DNA of 64,000 nt from Bacteroidota bacterium. GTDB taxonomy: Bacteria > Bacteroidota > Bacteroidia > Chitinophagales > Chitinophagaceae. Each line of letters begins with the position of its first letter. Positions within the stretch are counted from its first letter, which is position 1. The notes under the pieces are model-generated. The model made no database searches and was not told where the DNA came from. It saw nothing but the letters and a program-made list of their open reading frames with translations. The translations under genes and the position numbers were made by a program. Shown here one piece after another: positions 34,299-43,623 of this stretch. The stretch lies in the NCBI GenBank assembly GCA_016183765.1, contig JACPEA010000002.1:1-64000 (forward strand). The letters run 5' to 3'.

Positions 34299-35102
34299 AT
34301 GTTGCAAAAAACATTTATATCTGTGGTAATCCCCTGTTTTAATGACGGGGAATACTTGCCTGAAACCATCAGTAGGTTGATGAAGCAGACTTATCCCCAT
34401 TTTGAGATCATCGTGGTTAATGACGGATCAACAGATTTGCATACGCTTGAGGTATTGACTCAGATCAGTGCCCAGGGGGTTACAGTGCTGCACAAGGAAA
34501 ACGGAAGAATGTCTTCTGCCAGGAATTATGGCGTTAAACATGCAAAGGGAAGTATTATAGCGGCCCTGGATGCAGATGATTATTACGAGAATAGTTTTTT
34601 CGAAAAAGCCATCGAGCGCTTCAGCAATAAACCGGAAGTTGCCGTGGTTACCAGTCATATTCAGCTTTTCGGCGATTTCAACAAAGTTGCCAGGCCAAGA
34701 GGTGGTAATGAATTCAATTTTCTGTTTAACAGCGAATGTCCGGCATGTGCTATGGTCCGAAAATCATGTTGGGATGAAGTGGGCGGATATGATGAAAATA
34801 TGAAAATGGGCTATGAGGATTGGGAATTTTATATACGCATTACCAAAAAAGGCTGGATCGTGGAAGTGATTCCGGAAAAGTTATTATTCTACCGTCAGAC
34901 ACAAAGCTCCACACATAAAAACGATACCATTCCGAACCGGCAGGCTATTATCAATTATATTGTGGACAAACATAGCGACTGGTATCTGGCGAATCTTAAA
35001 AAACTGATTGCATCAAAACAAGTGCTTTATACGGAAAGCAGGGTCTCATTACCTGTTATTTTTAGAATGATCCTGAACAGGATAAGAAAAAAATATACCT
35101 GA
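34299..35102 (+). CDS. Family 2 glycosyltransferase
   Basis: The protein starts MLQKTFISVVIPCFNDGEYLPE with FEIIVVNDGSTD (nucleotide binding), ARNYGVKHAKGSIIAALDADDYY (DxD metal motif) and GGYDENMKMGYEDWEFYIRITKKGW (acceptor side, catalytic ED). These are the complete GT2 motifs. Length 267 residues. It is linked to the FkbM gene and most likely acts in the same glycan pathway. About 160 bases without a gene separate it from the next convergent glycosyltransferase gene. Confidence 0.92.
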   Translation: MLQKTFISVVIPCFNDGEYLPETISRLMKQTYPHFEIIVVNDGSTDLHTLEVLTQISAQGVTVLHKENGRMSSARNYGVKHAKGSIIAALDADDYYENSFFEKAIERFSNKPEVAVVTSHIQLFGDFNKVARPRGGNEFNFLFNSECPACAMVRKSCWDEVGGYDENMKMGYEDWEFYIRITKKGWIVEVIPEKLLFYRQTQSSTHKNDTIPNRQAIINYIVDKHSDWYLANLKKLIASKQVLYTESRVSLPVIFRMILNRIRKKYT

Positions 35103-35263
35103 TGGGTACATAGGTATTATTCAGGAAAATCTATATTCCATGATATCTGCATTGTATTTTAATTGGTTCGATTAAAATACTTGTGTTGCTCCTGAGGTTC
35201 TTAGTCCGGGGGGAGTTCGGATTTGATCAGGGGGGATGATCGGATTTTTTATACTTTCTTTTA

Positions 35264-36181
35264 TCAATGATTCAATAATCCCTTGAGTGCATCTATCCGG
35301 AATCGGATCACCGGTAAGGCTTTGGCGGGTTTACCCTGCAATGTATAATAGATCGCAAGGATCATTGAAGCGCCCAGTTTAAAGAGGTACTCGAATATTT
35401 TTTTATAAAAGGTCCATTTGCCTTTTTGCAGGGTTCTCACTCTTTCGCCCCTGCCAATACCGCTGGCAACCCGGTACATATATTCCCGTGTTAGTTTGAT
35501 GGTTTCAACCACATGGTGGACCCTTATGGATGGATCATAATAAATGGTACGTCCCAGCTCTTTCAGGCGAAAGAAAAAATCCTTGCCTTCGCCACCGATG
35601 CGTAAAGTGCCTACCACACCGGGCAAAGCTTCATTGAAACCGCCGATCTCATCAAAATCTGCCTTGCGGATGATCATGTTAGACTCCAACGGGTATTTAT
35701 TGGGGGCAAAAACAGTGGTGTGTGTGCTGTAATGAAAATGTCCCACCAGTGATGACACATAATGGCTCATCCATACCGGTTCATTGGGTATGTAGCGGGG
35801 GATGATGCGGCCACCCAATCCACCTGCGTCGGGGTATGTGTCGAAAAAACGTACAATGCGTTCCAGGTAATCCTTGTCTGCAATGGCATCATCATCCATA
35901 AAACAGAGCAGGGGTGACCTGGCATAGGATGCACCGGTATTTCGGGCAAACGATGCCCCCTGTTTTGCCTCGTTGTAATAGGAAAAGTTGGCATCGCCAT
36001 GACTGGCGATAAAATGCTCACATACCTGTTGTGTATGATCGGTGGAGTTGTTGTTGACGATGATCACTTCATAAGCCTCTTTTGCCAGGGTCTGGTTGTA
36101 CAGGCTCTCCATGGCATCCCTGATGTACACGCAACGGTTATAGGTACAAATAACGACAGATATCTTGAGGGTTTCGCTCAT
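35264..36181 (-). CDS. Family 2 glycosyltransferase
   Basis: From ATG 36181, MSETLKISVVICTYNRCVYIRD opens the GT-A fold with YEVIIVNNNSTD, GASFARNTGASYARSPLLCFMDDDA (DxD) and RIGGEGKDFFFRLKELGR. The start overlaps the stop codon of the upstream GT4 gene by four bases (ATGA); the longer frame to 36226 would overlap it further without motif gain. The C-terminal region has a hydrophobic stretch (LFKLGASMILAIYYTL). It is co-transcribed with the GT4 and YfhO-like genes. Confidence 0.9.
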   Translation of the reverse strand: MSETLKISVVICTYNRCVYIRDAMESLYNQTLAKEAYEVIIVNNNSTDHTQQVCEHFIASHGDANFSYYNEAKQGASFARNTGASYARSPLLCFMDDDAIADKDYLERIVRFFDTYPDAGGLGGRIIPRYIPNEPVWMSHYVSSLVGHFHYSTHTTVFAPNKYPLESNMIIRKADFDEIGGFNEALPGVVGTLRIGGEGKDFFFRLKELGRTIYYDPSIRVHHVVETIKLTREYMYRVASGIGRGERVRTLQKGKWTFYKKIFEYLFKLGASMILAIYYTLQGKPAKALPVIRFRIDALKGLLNH

Positions 36182-37305
36182 ACAGTTTGCAAAGATAACA
36201 GGGCTTTCTGTACAATCTGGCCCCAATTGAAGAATTGATAAAAGCTGTCAGGAATGGGGGTGGGGGATTGATTAGCCTGCCGGAACATCTGTTTCACAAA
36301 TGCCGGCCAGTCATAATCATCTACTATCTGCAGTGTATCTCCTGTGAGCGAAACATCAATTCCCCTGGCACCACTGCGTGTAGAAACGGAAGCCAGGTTA
36401 TGGGCAAGCGCATCTACCTGTTTGATTTTGATGCCGCTGCCAAGGGTTACCGGGTTGATAAAACAATCGGCTCCTTTTAAGTACAGGTCAATATCAGGTA
36501 CAAAATCCTTGAAAATAATATCGGGATAGGCTTGCAATACTTCTTTCCACTGCTTACTGATACGGCTTCCGCAGATCAGTATGCGGAAGGGTAACTGGTA
36601 GCCATGCAGCAAAGGCAGTAATTCGCTTACGATAATGCGCAGTGCATCGGTATTGGGCAGGTAATCGAGGGTGCCATTAAAGAGAAACAGGCGGGTATTG
36701 GCTGCGAGCCTGTTTTCTTGCAGCAACCGCCCCCTTGCAACCAGTTTGTCTTCCTGGGGTACAGGCTGGGTAATATCCGTTCCGTACGTGAGCACGCTGC
36801 ATTTTTTCTCGTCCAGCTTCCACTGGGTAATAGCCCAGTCATGGTCTTCCTGTGTAATGAAAAAATTAAAATCTGCTTTCCGGTGCACTTGTTTCTCGTA
36901 CCATTGGTACAGGGGCCACCAGGGTTTTTGCATATCGCGGAAACGATGGGCCTCAATATTATGAGAACGGATCACAAAGGGTTTGCGGGTTATCCGGCGA
37001 AGCAGGATACCCAGCCATCCCAGGTAGGAATGTTCGATACAGAACAGGTCTATTTGCTGTGTTTTGATGAGTTTGCGTAACCGGAACAACACCAGCAGGT
37101 TGGCCGGCCCTTTTTTATGGTGGTACAGGATGGGGTAGACCGGTTGATCCCAGTTGGGTTTTACCGGGTTGTCTTTTGCGATGGCCAGTACTACCGGGGT
37201 TAATCGGGCGAGCTGCCTGTAAAATTCAATTACACATTTCTGGCCACCCATCTGTGCAGGGAACACTTTATAGGAAACGATGCCCAGTACAGAAATAGAC
37301 CGCAT
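36178..37305 (-). CDS. GT4/GT1-type glycosyltransferase (GT-B fold)
   Basis: The N-terminal domain has GIVSYKVFPAQMGGQKCVIEFY, a Gly-rich donor loop as in GT-B enzymes, and IEHSYLGWLGILLRRITRKPFVIRSHNIEA. The C-terminal Rossmann domain has LFLFNGTLDYLPNTDAL, FRILICGSR, VPDIDLYLKGADCFINPVTLGSGIKIKQVDALA, in which G-S-G-I-K-x-K replaces the E-x7-E nucleotide-sugar motif. Length 375 residues, within the family range. It lies two bases from the stop codon of the YfhO-like gene upstream and overlaps the next GT2 start. Confidence 0.9.
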   Translation of the reverse strand: MRSISVLGIVSYKVFPAQMGGQKCVIEFYRQLARLTPVVLAIAKDNPVKPNWDQPVYPILYHHKKGPANLLVLFRLRKLIKTQQIDLFCIEHSYLGWLGILLRRITRKPFVIRSHNIEAHRFRDMQKPWWPLYQWYEKQVHRKADFNFFITQEDHDWAITQWKLDEKKCSVLTYGTDITQPVPQEDKLVARGRLLQENRLAANTRLFLFNGTLDYLPNTDALRIIVSELLPLLHGYQLPFRILICGSRISKQWKEVLQAYPDIIFKDFVPDIDLYLKGADCFINPVTLGSGIKIKQVDALAHNLASVSTRSGARGIDVSLTGDTLQIVDDYDWPAFVKQMFRQANQSPTPIPDSFYQFFNWGQIVQKALLSLQTV

Positions 37306-37306
37306 A

Positions 37307-39817
37307 TCAGGCGATTACTTTAGGTTTTCGCAAAGTAATGATCACTGCCCCAATCAACATCAGCCAGATAAATGCCGAGGCGCCAATAGCGGCACGGTTA
37401 CTGGTGTGAAAAGAAGCAGGTTTGAACTCGAATACGATCCTGTGCTCTCCCGCCGGAACCTGTAATCCGCGCAGCACATAATTGGTCCTTACGATCGGCG
37501 TTTCCTTACCATCAATGGTTGCTATCCAGCCACCATCGTAAAAGATTTCGCTGAATACGGCGAATTCGGTGTTTTTGGAAGAGGATTTGTATTCGATAAT
37601 GTCATTGTCGTTGTACACCAGCTTGATAAAAGCGCTACTGTCTCTGGTGGCATTGGCTACCAGGTTTTTGCGGTCAGCTTCATCCAGGATGGCTGTATCT
37701 TTCGGATTGAAATTGGTCAGTTCCTTCATGACTTCGGCTGGCCCTTTTTTGTAAGTAAGGGTACTCACGAACCAGGTGGCACCCAATGCTTCCGGGTTTT
37801 GTTGTGCCATCAGTTGCTGCCCGTTCTGCTGTGCAGAAGTGATGATGTATTTAGTGTTCAGCATATCCAGCACCGGCAGGCAGTTCGGGAATTGATACAG
37901 CTGTTTCTCGATCAGGTCCTGGTAAATGCTGAGTTTGGCAGGATGATAACCTCCGATCGAGTTATGGAAATAGGCAGTTAACGGACCTCCATTGAATGCT
38001 GCAGCAATACCTTGCGATACATCCAGCACACGGTAATAACCGGTGTCCTTTGTTATTTGCTGGTCAACCTGGCCGGGTTTGAACCTGTCTTCATAATCGG
38101 AAGCTTCTGTATAATTATCTGCATTCAGGTATTTGGTATCGATCACCATTACATCAATGAACGCAAACAGACCCACTGCCAGCGTTACTGTCAGTGCCGT
38201 TATTTTCTTTTTGATAAAGAGGAAGATGGCCAGTGCCGGTACCAGTATGAAAAGCAGGGAACGCAGCAGGTCGCCCATGAACAGGTTTTGCCTGTCCTGT
38301 TTCAGCCCGTTCAGGAAAGCCCGGATAGGCGGTTCTATGGCTGCTTTCTGTTGTGCATCAGTGATTGTATTGATGTTCTGTAACAGCACTTTATCAGGCT
38401 CACCCGAAAAATCGGCAGTGACATATACCAGCAATGCCACCGCAAATACAGCTGCTACGGCCAGTAACCCTTTTTTGTATTTCCGGAAAAGTTCTTCCCG
38501 GTTGTGCTGTTCCAGTATGTGGTTCAACGACATGACTGATAACATGCTCAGCAATAAAGTCGGTATCACCAATATCATACTGGGCGCCCTGAACTTGTTG
38601 TACAGGGGCAGGTAGTTCAGCAGGAAACTGTTGAAGCCTTCCAGGTATTTGCCGGCGCTCATCAGGAAAGTGAGAACGCAGGCAGTGAGGATCCACCATT
38701 TGTGTTTGCCGTCCAGCAGTACAAAACCCAGTATGGCCAGGAAACACACGATGGCACCGAGGTAGGGTGGACCGGCAGTACCGCCTGCACCATCAATACC
38801 TCCCCAGTAGAACTGGAGAAAACCCTGTAACTGCTGGCCCAGTTGTTGCGGCATCTGCTGCAAGGCTTCGATCGCCTTTGATTTGTCCTCCGCCAGTTCC
38901 AGGTGATGGCTGCTGCCGCCATACATTCTGGGGAACATCATCACCAGAGGTTCGGTCTTAAACATGCTGTAGCTAAGTGCATAGTCTTTGCTAAGGCCTG
39001 TTTTGGTAACCGTTGCCGTTGAATCCGCACCTGCCAGCTCACTGCCGCCGCGGATGGTCCTCTTGGAATATTCGTAGGTGGTGAACAGGGTTATGGCATT
39101 TACCATCACACCCAATAAAGTGGCAAAGATGACGAGCCCCGCAGCACGGAACAGGTGTTTGAAATCTTTTTCTTTGATCCAGCGGATACCCAGGCTTACA
39201 CTCATGATCAGTGCTATGAGTGCACCATAATAGGTGATCTGTAAGTGGTTGGCAGAAATGAGTAACCCGGTGAACAGAGCGGTAAGGGTAGTACCCCAGA
39301 GATAACGCTTATCGTATAATAACAGGAGGGAACCGATAAACGCAGGTAAATAAGCAATGGCCTGCATTTTGGTATCGTGCCCTACTGAAATAATGATGGG
39401 GTTATAGGTGGCATAGGCATAGGAGAGTGCACCAAAAATGCCGATATACGGGTTGATGCGCAATACCTGGCTCAGGAAATAGAAACACACACAGGCCAGG
39501 AAGAAGAAACTAACGGGTTTGGGAAGGTTCAGCGTAAGCAGATTGGCGGCATATATGATGGAAACAGGGTTACTGCCCGGACTGACGATCTGGAAAGCCG
39601 GCATACCACTGAAAACGCCGTTTGACCATAGCGGGAAATGACCGTGTTTTTCCTGGTATTCAAAAGAGTTCTGGGCAGAAGCTTTCCATAAGGAAACATC
39701 CGATTGCTGCAATACCTTGCCCTGGAGCGAAGGTTTACAGTATACCAGTGCCACCACTAAAAACACCACAACTGCGATTGCGTGTGGCAGCAGATTCTTC
39801 CATTGAATTTTTTTCAT
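37307..39817 (-). CDS. YfhO-like multi-pass membrane protein
   Basis: The 836-residue protein has about a dozen predicted transmembrane helices in its first 560 residues (for example HAIAVVVFLVVALVYC, FFFLACVCFYFLSQVL, LLSMLSVMSL, LFILVPALAIFLF), an early periplasmic loop with LQQSDVSLWKASAQNSFEYQ and a C-terminal soluble region ending in helix AAIGASAFIWLMLIGAVIITL. This layout is that of YfhO-type membrane proteins of Bacteroidota and Firmicutes, GT-C-like and linked to teichoic-acid or glycolipid glycosylation in Bacillus. Substrate unknown. It is the first gene of a three-gene operon with the GT4 and GT2 genes. Confidence 0.85.
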   Translation of the reverse strand: MKKIQWKNLLPHAIAVVVFLVVALVYCKPSLQGKVLQQSDVSLWKASAQNSFEYQEKHGHFPLWSNGVFSGMPAFQIVSPGSNPVSIIYAANLLTLNLPKPVSFFFLACVCFYFLSQVLRINPYIGIFGALSYAYATYNPIIISVGHDTKMQAIAYLPAFIGSLLLLYDKRYLWGTTLTALFTGLLISANHLQITYYGALIALIMSVSLGIRWIKEKDFKHLFRAAGLVIFATLLGVMVNAITLFTTYEYSKRTIRGGSELAGADSTATVTKTGLSKDYALSYSMFKTEPLVMMFPRMYGGSSHHLELAEDKSKAIEALQQMPQQLGQQLQGFLQFYWGGIDGAGGTAGPPYLGAIVCFLAILGFVLLDGKHKWWILTACVLTFLMSAGKYLEGFNSFLLNYLPLYNKFRAPSMILVIPTLLLSMLSVMSLNHILEQHNREELFRKYKKGLLAVAAVFAVALLVYVTADFSGEPDKVLLQNINTITDAQQKAAIEPPIRAFLNGLKQDRQNLFMGDLLRSLLFILVPALAIFLFIKKKITALTVTLAVGLFAFIDVMVIDTKYLNADNYTEASDYEDRFKPGQVDQQITKDTGYYRVLDVSQGIAAAFNGGPLTAYFHNSIGGYHPAKLSIYQDLIEKQLYQFPNCLPVLDMLNTKYIITSAQQNGQQLMAQQNPEALGATWFVSTLTYKKGPAEVMKELTNFNPKDTAILDEADRKNLVANATRDSSAFIKLVYNDNDIIEYKSSSKNTEFAVFSEIFYDGGWIATIDGKETPIVRTNYVLRGLQVPAGEHRIVFEFKPASFHTSNRAAIGASAFIWLMLIGAVIITLRKPKVIA

Positions 39818-39868
39818 TGTTTCCCACTTAAGTGCAGCAAATTAATGGTATTTTGAACGAAATTTTTT

Positions 39869-40156
39869 ATGAAGGGGCTTTTATTTTTGGCAAGACTGGC
39901 GCTGATCTGCAATGGATTGTTCCTGTTCTGTCTGGTGATGCAGCGGATGGATGATTTTATGCCCCAGGGCAGCGTAAAAAGTACGATCATCGTACTGGGC
40001 TGGTTCGTGGCCCCTTTTGTGAACCTGGCAGCCAGTCTTTGGTTTTTATCGGTGAGGGTGCTGGGTAAGCCCCTGCCGCTTCCCGGCTGGCTGGCAATCA
40101 GTAACCTGTTATTCCTGGTATTGCAATTCTTTGTGTACTTTATACTTGCTTCATGA
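39869..40156 (+). CDS. Small hypothetical membrane protein coupled to the queuosine transporter
   Basis: The 95 residues consist almost wholly of three hydrophobic segments (LLFLARLALICNGLFLFCL, STIIVLGWFVAPFVNLAASL and ISNLLFLVLQFFVYFIL). No family is recognised. The stop codon overlaps the start of the next gene by four bases (ATGA), indicating translational coupling with the queuosine-precursor transporter. The long minus-strand frame through this region is an antisense shadow. Confidence 0.7.
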   Translation: MKGLLFLARLALICNGLFLFCLVMQRMDDFMPQGSVKSTIIVLGWFVAPFVNLAASLWFLSVRVLGKPLPLPGWLAISNLLFLVLQFFVYFILAS

Positions 40157-40962
40157 TACATAGCATCCTGAAAGACAAACCCACCAAACTGTTCCTGGGC
40201 ATCACCGCATTTTTTGTGGCCAATGCCCTCATCGCCGAATGTATTGGCGGGAAGATATTCTCGCTCGAAAAACTGCTGGGCGCCGATCCTTCCAATTTTA
40301 CCATTTTCGGGCAGTCGGGACTGGCATTCAACCTTACCTGCGGGGTGCTGCTCTGGCCGCTTGAGTTTGTGATCACTGATATCGTGAACGAATACTATGG
40401 CCCCAGAGCGGTGCGGAGGATCAGTTATACAGCGGTCATACTGATCACTTATGCATTCCTCATGTTCTATGCTGCCATGAAGATACCACCGGCGGATTTC
40501 TGGATCGGTTCCAAACAGGAAGCCGGTATCCCTAATATGCAGGATGCTTTCGGCGGAATTTTCGGACAGGGTATGTGGATCATATTGGGCAGCCTGACCG
40601 CATTCCTGGTTAGCCAGATCGTGGATGTAACGGTATTTCACCGCATCAAAAAAGTTACCGGCGAAAAATGGATCTGGCTGCGGGCCACCGGCTCTACGCT
40701 GGTATCACAGCTGGTAGACAGCTTCGTGGTTCTGTTCATCGCTTTCAAGATCGGGAATGGCTGGAGCTGGCAATTGGTACTGGCCATCTGCCTGGTGAAT
40801 TATATGTACAAGTTTACCATGGCCATCGTATTGACACCGGTCATCTATCTGATTGAAGTGCAGATAGAAAAATACCTGGGACATGAAACCGCCCGCAAAA
40901 TGAAACAGGCGGCCATGGGCAGACAGGAAGAACCTTTTACCAATTTACCGGCAGCGGGGTAG
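40153..40962 (+). CDS. Queuosine precursor transporter (YhhQ/VUT family)
   Basis: YhhQ proteins import preQ0 or preQ1 for queuosine modification of tRNA. The 269 residues have six or so helices: LFLGITAFFVANALIAECIG, NLTCGVLLWPLEFVITDIVNEYYG (the family signature WP..F...DI..E.YG), AVILITYAFLMFYAAM, LGSLTAFLVSQIVDVTVFH and SQLVDSFVVLFIAFKIG. The VNYMYKF segment near the end is also conserved. The Bacteroidota version is longer than E. coli YhhQ (about 220). The stop codon is followed directly by the repeat element. Confidence 0.92.
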   Translation: MIHSILKDKPTKLFLGITAFFVANALIAECIGGKIFSLEKLLGADPSNFTIFGQSGLAFNLTCGVLLWPLEFVITDIVNEYYGPRAVRRISYTAVILITYAFLMFYAAMKIPPADFWIGSKQEAGIPNMQDAFGGIFGQGMWIILGSLTAFLVSQIVDVTVFHRIKKVTGEKWIWLRATGSTLVSQLVDSFVVLFIAFKIGNGWSWQLVLAICLVNYMYKFTMAIVLTPVIYLIEVQIEKYLGHETARKMKQAAMGRQEEPFTNLPAAG

Positions 40963-40969
40963 GGATGAA

Positions 40970-41291
40970 TTAATGAGTGAATGAGTGAATGATAGAATGA
41001 GTGAATGGGTAATCGGGAGTGGTGAGTGGAGTTGTTGGATGCTCACAGCTCGCGGCTCACAGCTAAATGCTAACCGCCAATGCGCAACCTGCCTTATCAA
41101 TCAATAAGCTGCTTTTCTCAACTACTCCTGATAAACCAAAGACCAAAAGCCAAAAACCAAAGACAGCTCAATGAGTGAATGAGCAATCGTGAGTGGTGAG
41201 TCGGGAGTAGAATTGTTAAATGCTGGCAGCTCACAGCTCGCGGCTCAAAGCCAAATGCCAACCGCCCAAAAGCCAAAGACAGCTCAATGAG
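40970..41291. repeat. GAATGAGT repeat element, two diverged copies in a convergent gap
   Basis: The element starts seven bases behind the transporter stop with TTAATGAGTGAATGAGTG and continues into AATCGGGAGTGGTGAGTGG, GCTCACAGCTCGCGGCTC, then AACCAAAGACCAAAAGCC. A second copy begins CAATGAGTGAATGAGCAATC near 41168, again with GGCAGCTCACAGCTCGCGG and a run of GCCAAA/ACCAAA units. It ends CAATGAGT at the stop codon of the convergent NUDIX gene. No classical terminator is seen in this 329-base gap and no gene fits in it. Confidence 0.88.
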
Positions 41292-41771
41292 TTAAGGGGT
41301 CTTGAATATGAGCTGAGGTTGTTGTTTCAGTAAGCGGATGACCACTTTGTCGATGGGGAGGGTAACGGATTCTTCGGTTAAGGAGTTCCAGTCCAGCCAG
41401 CGGAATACTTCGCTTTCACCATTGGGGTCGGCAATCTGGTCGGGACTGAAATGAAAAGGGGTGGGTTGCGTAATGATATTGATATGCTGTTCGGCTTTTA
41501 CCTTGTAATAAATGGAAATGATCTGGTCTTTGTTGTTAAAGGCTGAGATCTGGAAGAAGTCGGTGGTATAAATATGCTCCAGTACCTCCACTTCAATGCC
41601 GGTCTCTTCCAGGAATTCTCTTTGTAAGCAGTCGCGTGTGCCTTCGCCGATCTCCAATCCGCCGCCGGGCAATTTGGTGATGTACATTCCGCGGATAAAC
41701 TCATCGCTCACCAGTAAGCGGTTATTGTCGTCGAACAGCAATCCATACACGCGTACATTGAACAAAGCCAT
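41292..41771 (-). CDS. NUDIX hydrolase
   Basis: The NUDIX box is complete: GGGLEIGEGTRDCLQREF followed by LEETGIEVEV, matching Gx5Ex7REUxEExGU. These enzymes hydrolyse nucleoside diphosphates linked to another moiety; the substrate cannot be predicted. The 159 residues start MALFNVRVYGLLFDDNNRLL and contain the later strand QIISIYYKVKAE. It begins one base after the end of corA, so both are likely in one transcript. Confidence 0.93.
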   Translation of the reverse strand: MALFNVRVYGLLFDDNNRLLVSDEFIRGMYITKLPGGGLEIGEGTRDCLQREFLEETGIEVEVLEHIYTTDFFQISAFNNKDQIISIYYKVKAEQHINIITQPTPFHFSPDQIADPNGESEVFRWLDWNSLTEESVTLPIDKVVIRLLKQQPQLIFKTP

Positions 41772-41772
41772 G

Positions 41773-42711
41773 TTAAAACCATTTTTTCTTCATGAAATAC
41801 CAGCTGATCACGAGCGAAACAATGAGTGAGATCACTACCGGTATGTAAAATGCATGGTTGGAGTGCTGGAAAGGGATGTCTACGTTCATGCCGTAGATAC
41901 TGGTCACCAGGATGGGCAGGGAAAGGATGATGGTAATGGATGTCAGCCTTTTCATCACACTGTTCAGGTTATTGCTGATGATGCTGGCAAATGCATCCAT
42001 GGTACTGCTGAGGATATTGGTGTAAATATTGGCCATCTCCAGGGCCTGGCTGGTATCTACGATCAGGTCCTGCAGAAACTCACGCTCTTCTTCGTTCAGG
42101 CCCAGGAAGTTGGTGCGCTCCAGTTTCATCATCAGCATTTCATTGCTGCGAAGGGCCGTTACAAAGTAAACCAGGCTTTTCTGTATCCGCATCAGGTTCA
42201 GCAGGTCTTCATTGCTGTTGCTGTTGTACAGGCTGCTCTCGTACTGGTTCCTGCGGTGATTGATCTCTTTCAGGAATTCCATGAAGTTCTGCACCACTTT
42301 CTCAAACACTTTCAGGATCATCATGTTCTTCTTGTCGGGATGCCTTTTCTGGAACGAGTTCAGGAATTTTTTGATGGCGCCGTTGTCGAACGAGTTCACT
42401 GTTACGATCTGTGTATGCGTTAAAATGATACAGATGGGAATGGTGATATAAAACGCATCACTATCGTTGAAGGAATTGTTCTCGGTAGGTGTTTTGATGA
42501 CCACGAAGCGGACATTGTCTTCCATTTCGTAACGGGGCCGCTCATCAATATCCAGTGAGTCGCGCAGGAATTCGATGGGGATCTCCAGGTCTTCACTCAG
42601 TTCAATGAATTCCTCCTCCTTGAACGGGGGTACCAGGTTTACCCATACACCCATATCCGGTTTGTCGATCTCGAGGGTCTGGCCATTGATATTTTTGAAG
42701 TACTGGATCAT
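41773..42711 (-). CDS. corA: CorA-type divalent cation transporter
   Basis: CorA forms pentameric Mg2+ (or Co2+/Ni2+) channels. The hallmark YGMN is in ILVTSIYGMNVDIPF, after the first transmembrane helix (TIILSLPILVTSIYG), and the second helix is FYIPVVISLIVSLVISWYF with a basic tail MKKKWF. The N-terminal cytoplasmic domain has WVNLVPPFKEEE and DSLDIDERPRYEMEDN. Length 312 residues. A CATCTTTG string 23 bases upstream (minus strand) is a near match to the -7 box. Confidence 0.94.
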   Translation of the reverse strand: MIQYFKNINGQTLEIDKPDMGVWVNLVPPFKEEEFIELSEDLEIPIEFLRDSLDIDERPRYEMEDNVRFVVIKTPTENNSFNDSDAFYITIPICIILTHTQIVTVNSFDNGAIKKFLNSFQKRHPDKKNMMILKVFEKVVQNFMEFLKEINHRRNQYESSLYNSNSNEDLLNLMRIQKSLVYFVTALRSNEMLMMKLERTNFLGLNEEEREFLQDLIVDTSQALEMANIYTNILSSTMDAFASIISNNLNSVMKRLTSITIILSLPILVTSIYGMNVDIPFQHSNHAFYIPVVISLIVSLVISWYFMKKKWF

Positions 42712-42775
42712 GGAAGCGGAGCTTTTGGGAATGCAAAGATGCGGTTTATCCGGCTAACAGCCCCCGGCTTTCTTA

Positions 42776-43558
42776 TCAGTCATCCAGGGTGATCTCTCCC
42801 TTGAACACAAAAACCGCCGGCCCGCAAAGCCAGATATTACGGAAGCTCTGTTCTCCCGTTTTTTCAAACTCAACCGCCAGGTGGCCTCCTTTTGTCTGCA
42901 CTTCTATCCGGTTAAACCCGTTCTCGTTGTGGGCGAATACCAGTGCCGATGCCGTTACCCCTGTTCCGCAGCTATAGGTCTCGTCTTCCACACCCCGTTC
43001 ATAGGTACGTACCATGATGCATTTCTCGTCTGGCTCCACAAAATTCACGTTGATCCCTTTTTCTGCAAAGTCCTTACTGTAGCGGATGTCTTTGCCTTCT
43101 TCATAGACATCCAGGTTTTTGACATCGTTCGATTGTTTCACATAATGCGGGGAGCCGGTGTCCAGTATAAAATCACCATGATGATCTGTAACGGTGTTTA
43201 CATCTTTCATCTTGAGATGGATCCAGCCATTATCGCCGAGTGAAGCCTTATGGTCACCATCCACGGCGGTAAAGAGGAAACTGGTTTTGTGGATCCCCAT
43301 GTCGTAGGCAAAACGGGTAAGACAACGGCCGCCATTTCCGCACATGCTTCCTTCCCGGCCATCTGCGTTGTAATAGACCATCGAAAAATCATATCCTTCC
43401 GCAGATTCCAGCAGCATCAGGCCGTCTGCGCCGATGCCAAAACGCCTGTCGCAGATCCGGCTGACCTGTTCGGTACTGAGCCGGATCTTCCCGTTACGGT
43501 TATCCATGATCACAAAATCGTTTCCGGTTCCCTGGTATTTGTAAAATGGTAGTGTCAT
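42776..43558 (-). CDS. dapF: Diaminopimelate epimerase
   Basis: DapF interconverts LL- and meso-diaminopimelate for lysine and peptidoglycan synthesis, using two cysteines. The start is ATG 43558 (MTLPFYKYQGTGNDFVIMDN), the family N-terminus; the longer frame to 43741 is not conserved. The active-site Cys pair lies in GSMCGNGGRCLTRFA and TYSCGTGVTASALV. Length 260 residues matches. The gene lies 64 bases upstream of corA in the same direction and may share its transcript. Confidence 0.97.
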   Translation of the reverse strand: MTLPFYKYQGTGNDFVIMDNRNGKIRLSTEQVSRICDRRFGIGADGLMLLESAEGYDFSMVYYNADGREGSMCGNGGRCLTRFAYDMGIHKTSFLFTAVDGDHKASLGDNGWIHLKMKDVNTVTDHHGDFILDTGSPHYVKQSNDVKNLDVYEEGKDIRYSKDFAEKGINVNFVEPDEKCIMVRTYERGVEDETYSCGTGVTASALVFAHNENGFNRIEVQTKGGHLAVEFEKTGEQSFRNIWLCGPAVFVFKGEITLDD

Positions 43559-43623
43559 CAATATTTGTATTGACTGTTTTTTGGTTGACTGGTTTACTGG
43601 TCGCTTTATCTTCCCAGAACTGA

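Noticed and set aside
39814-40641. Minus-strand open frame of 275 codons
   Set aside because: Antisense to two well-supported membrane protein genes; its sequence has no family features.
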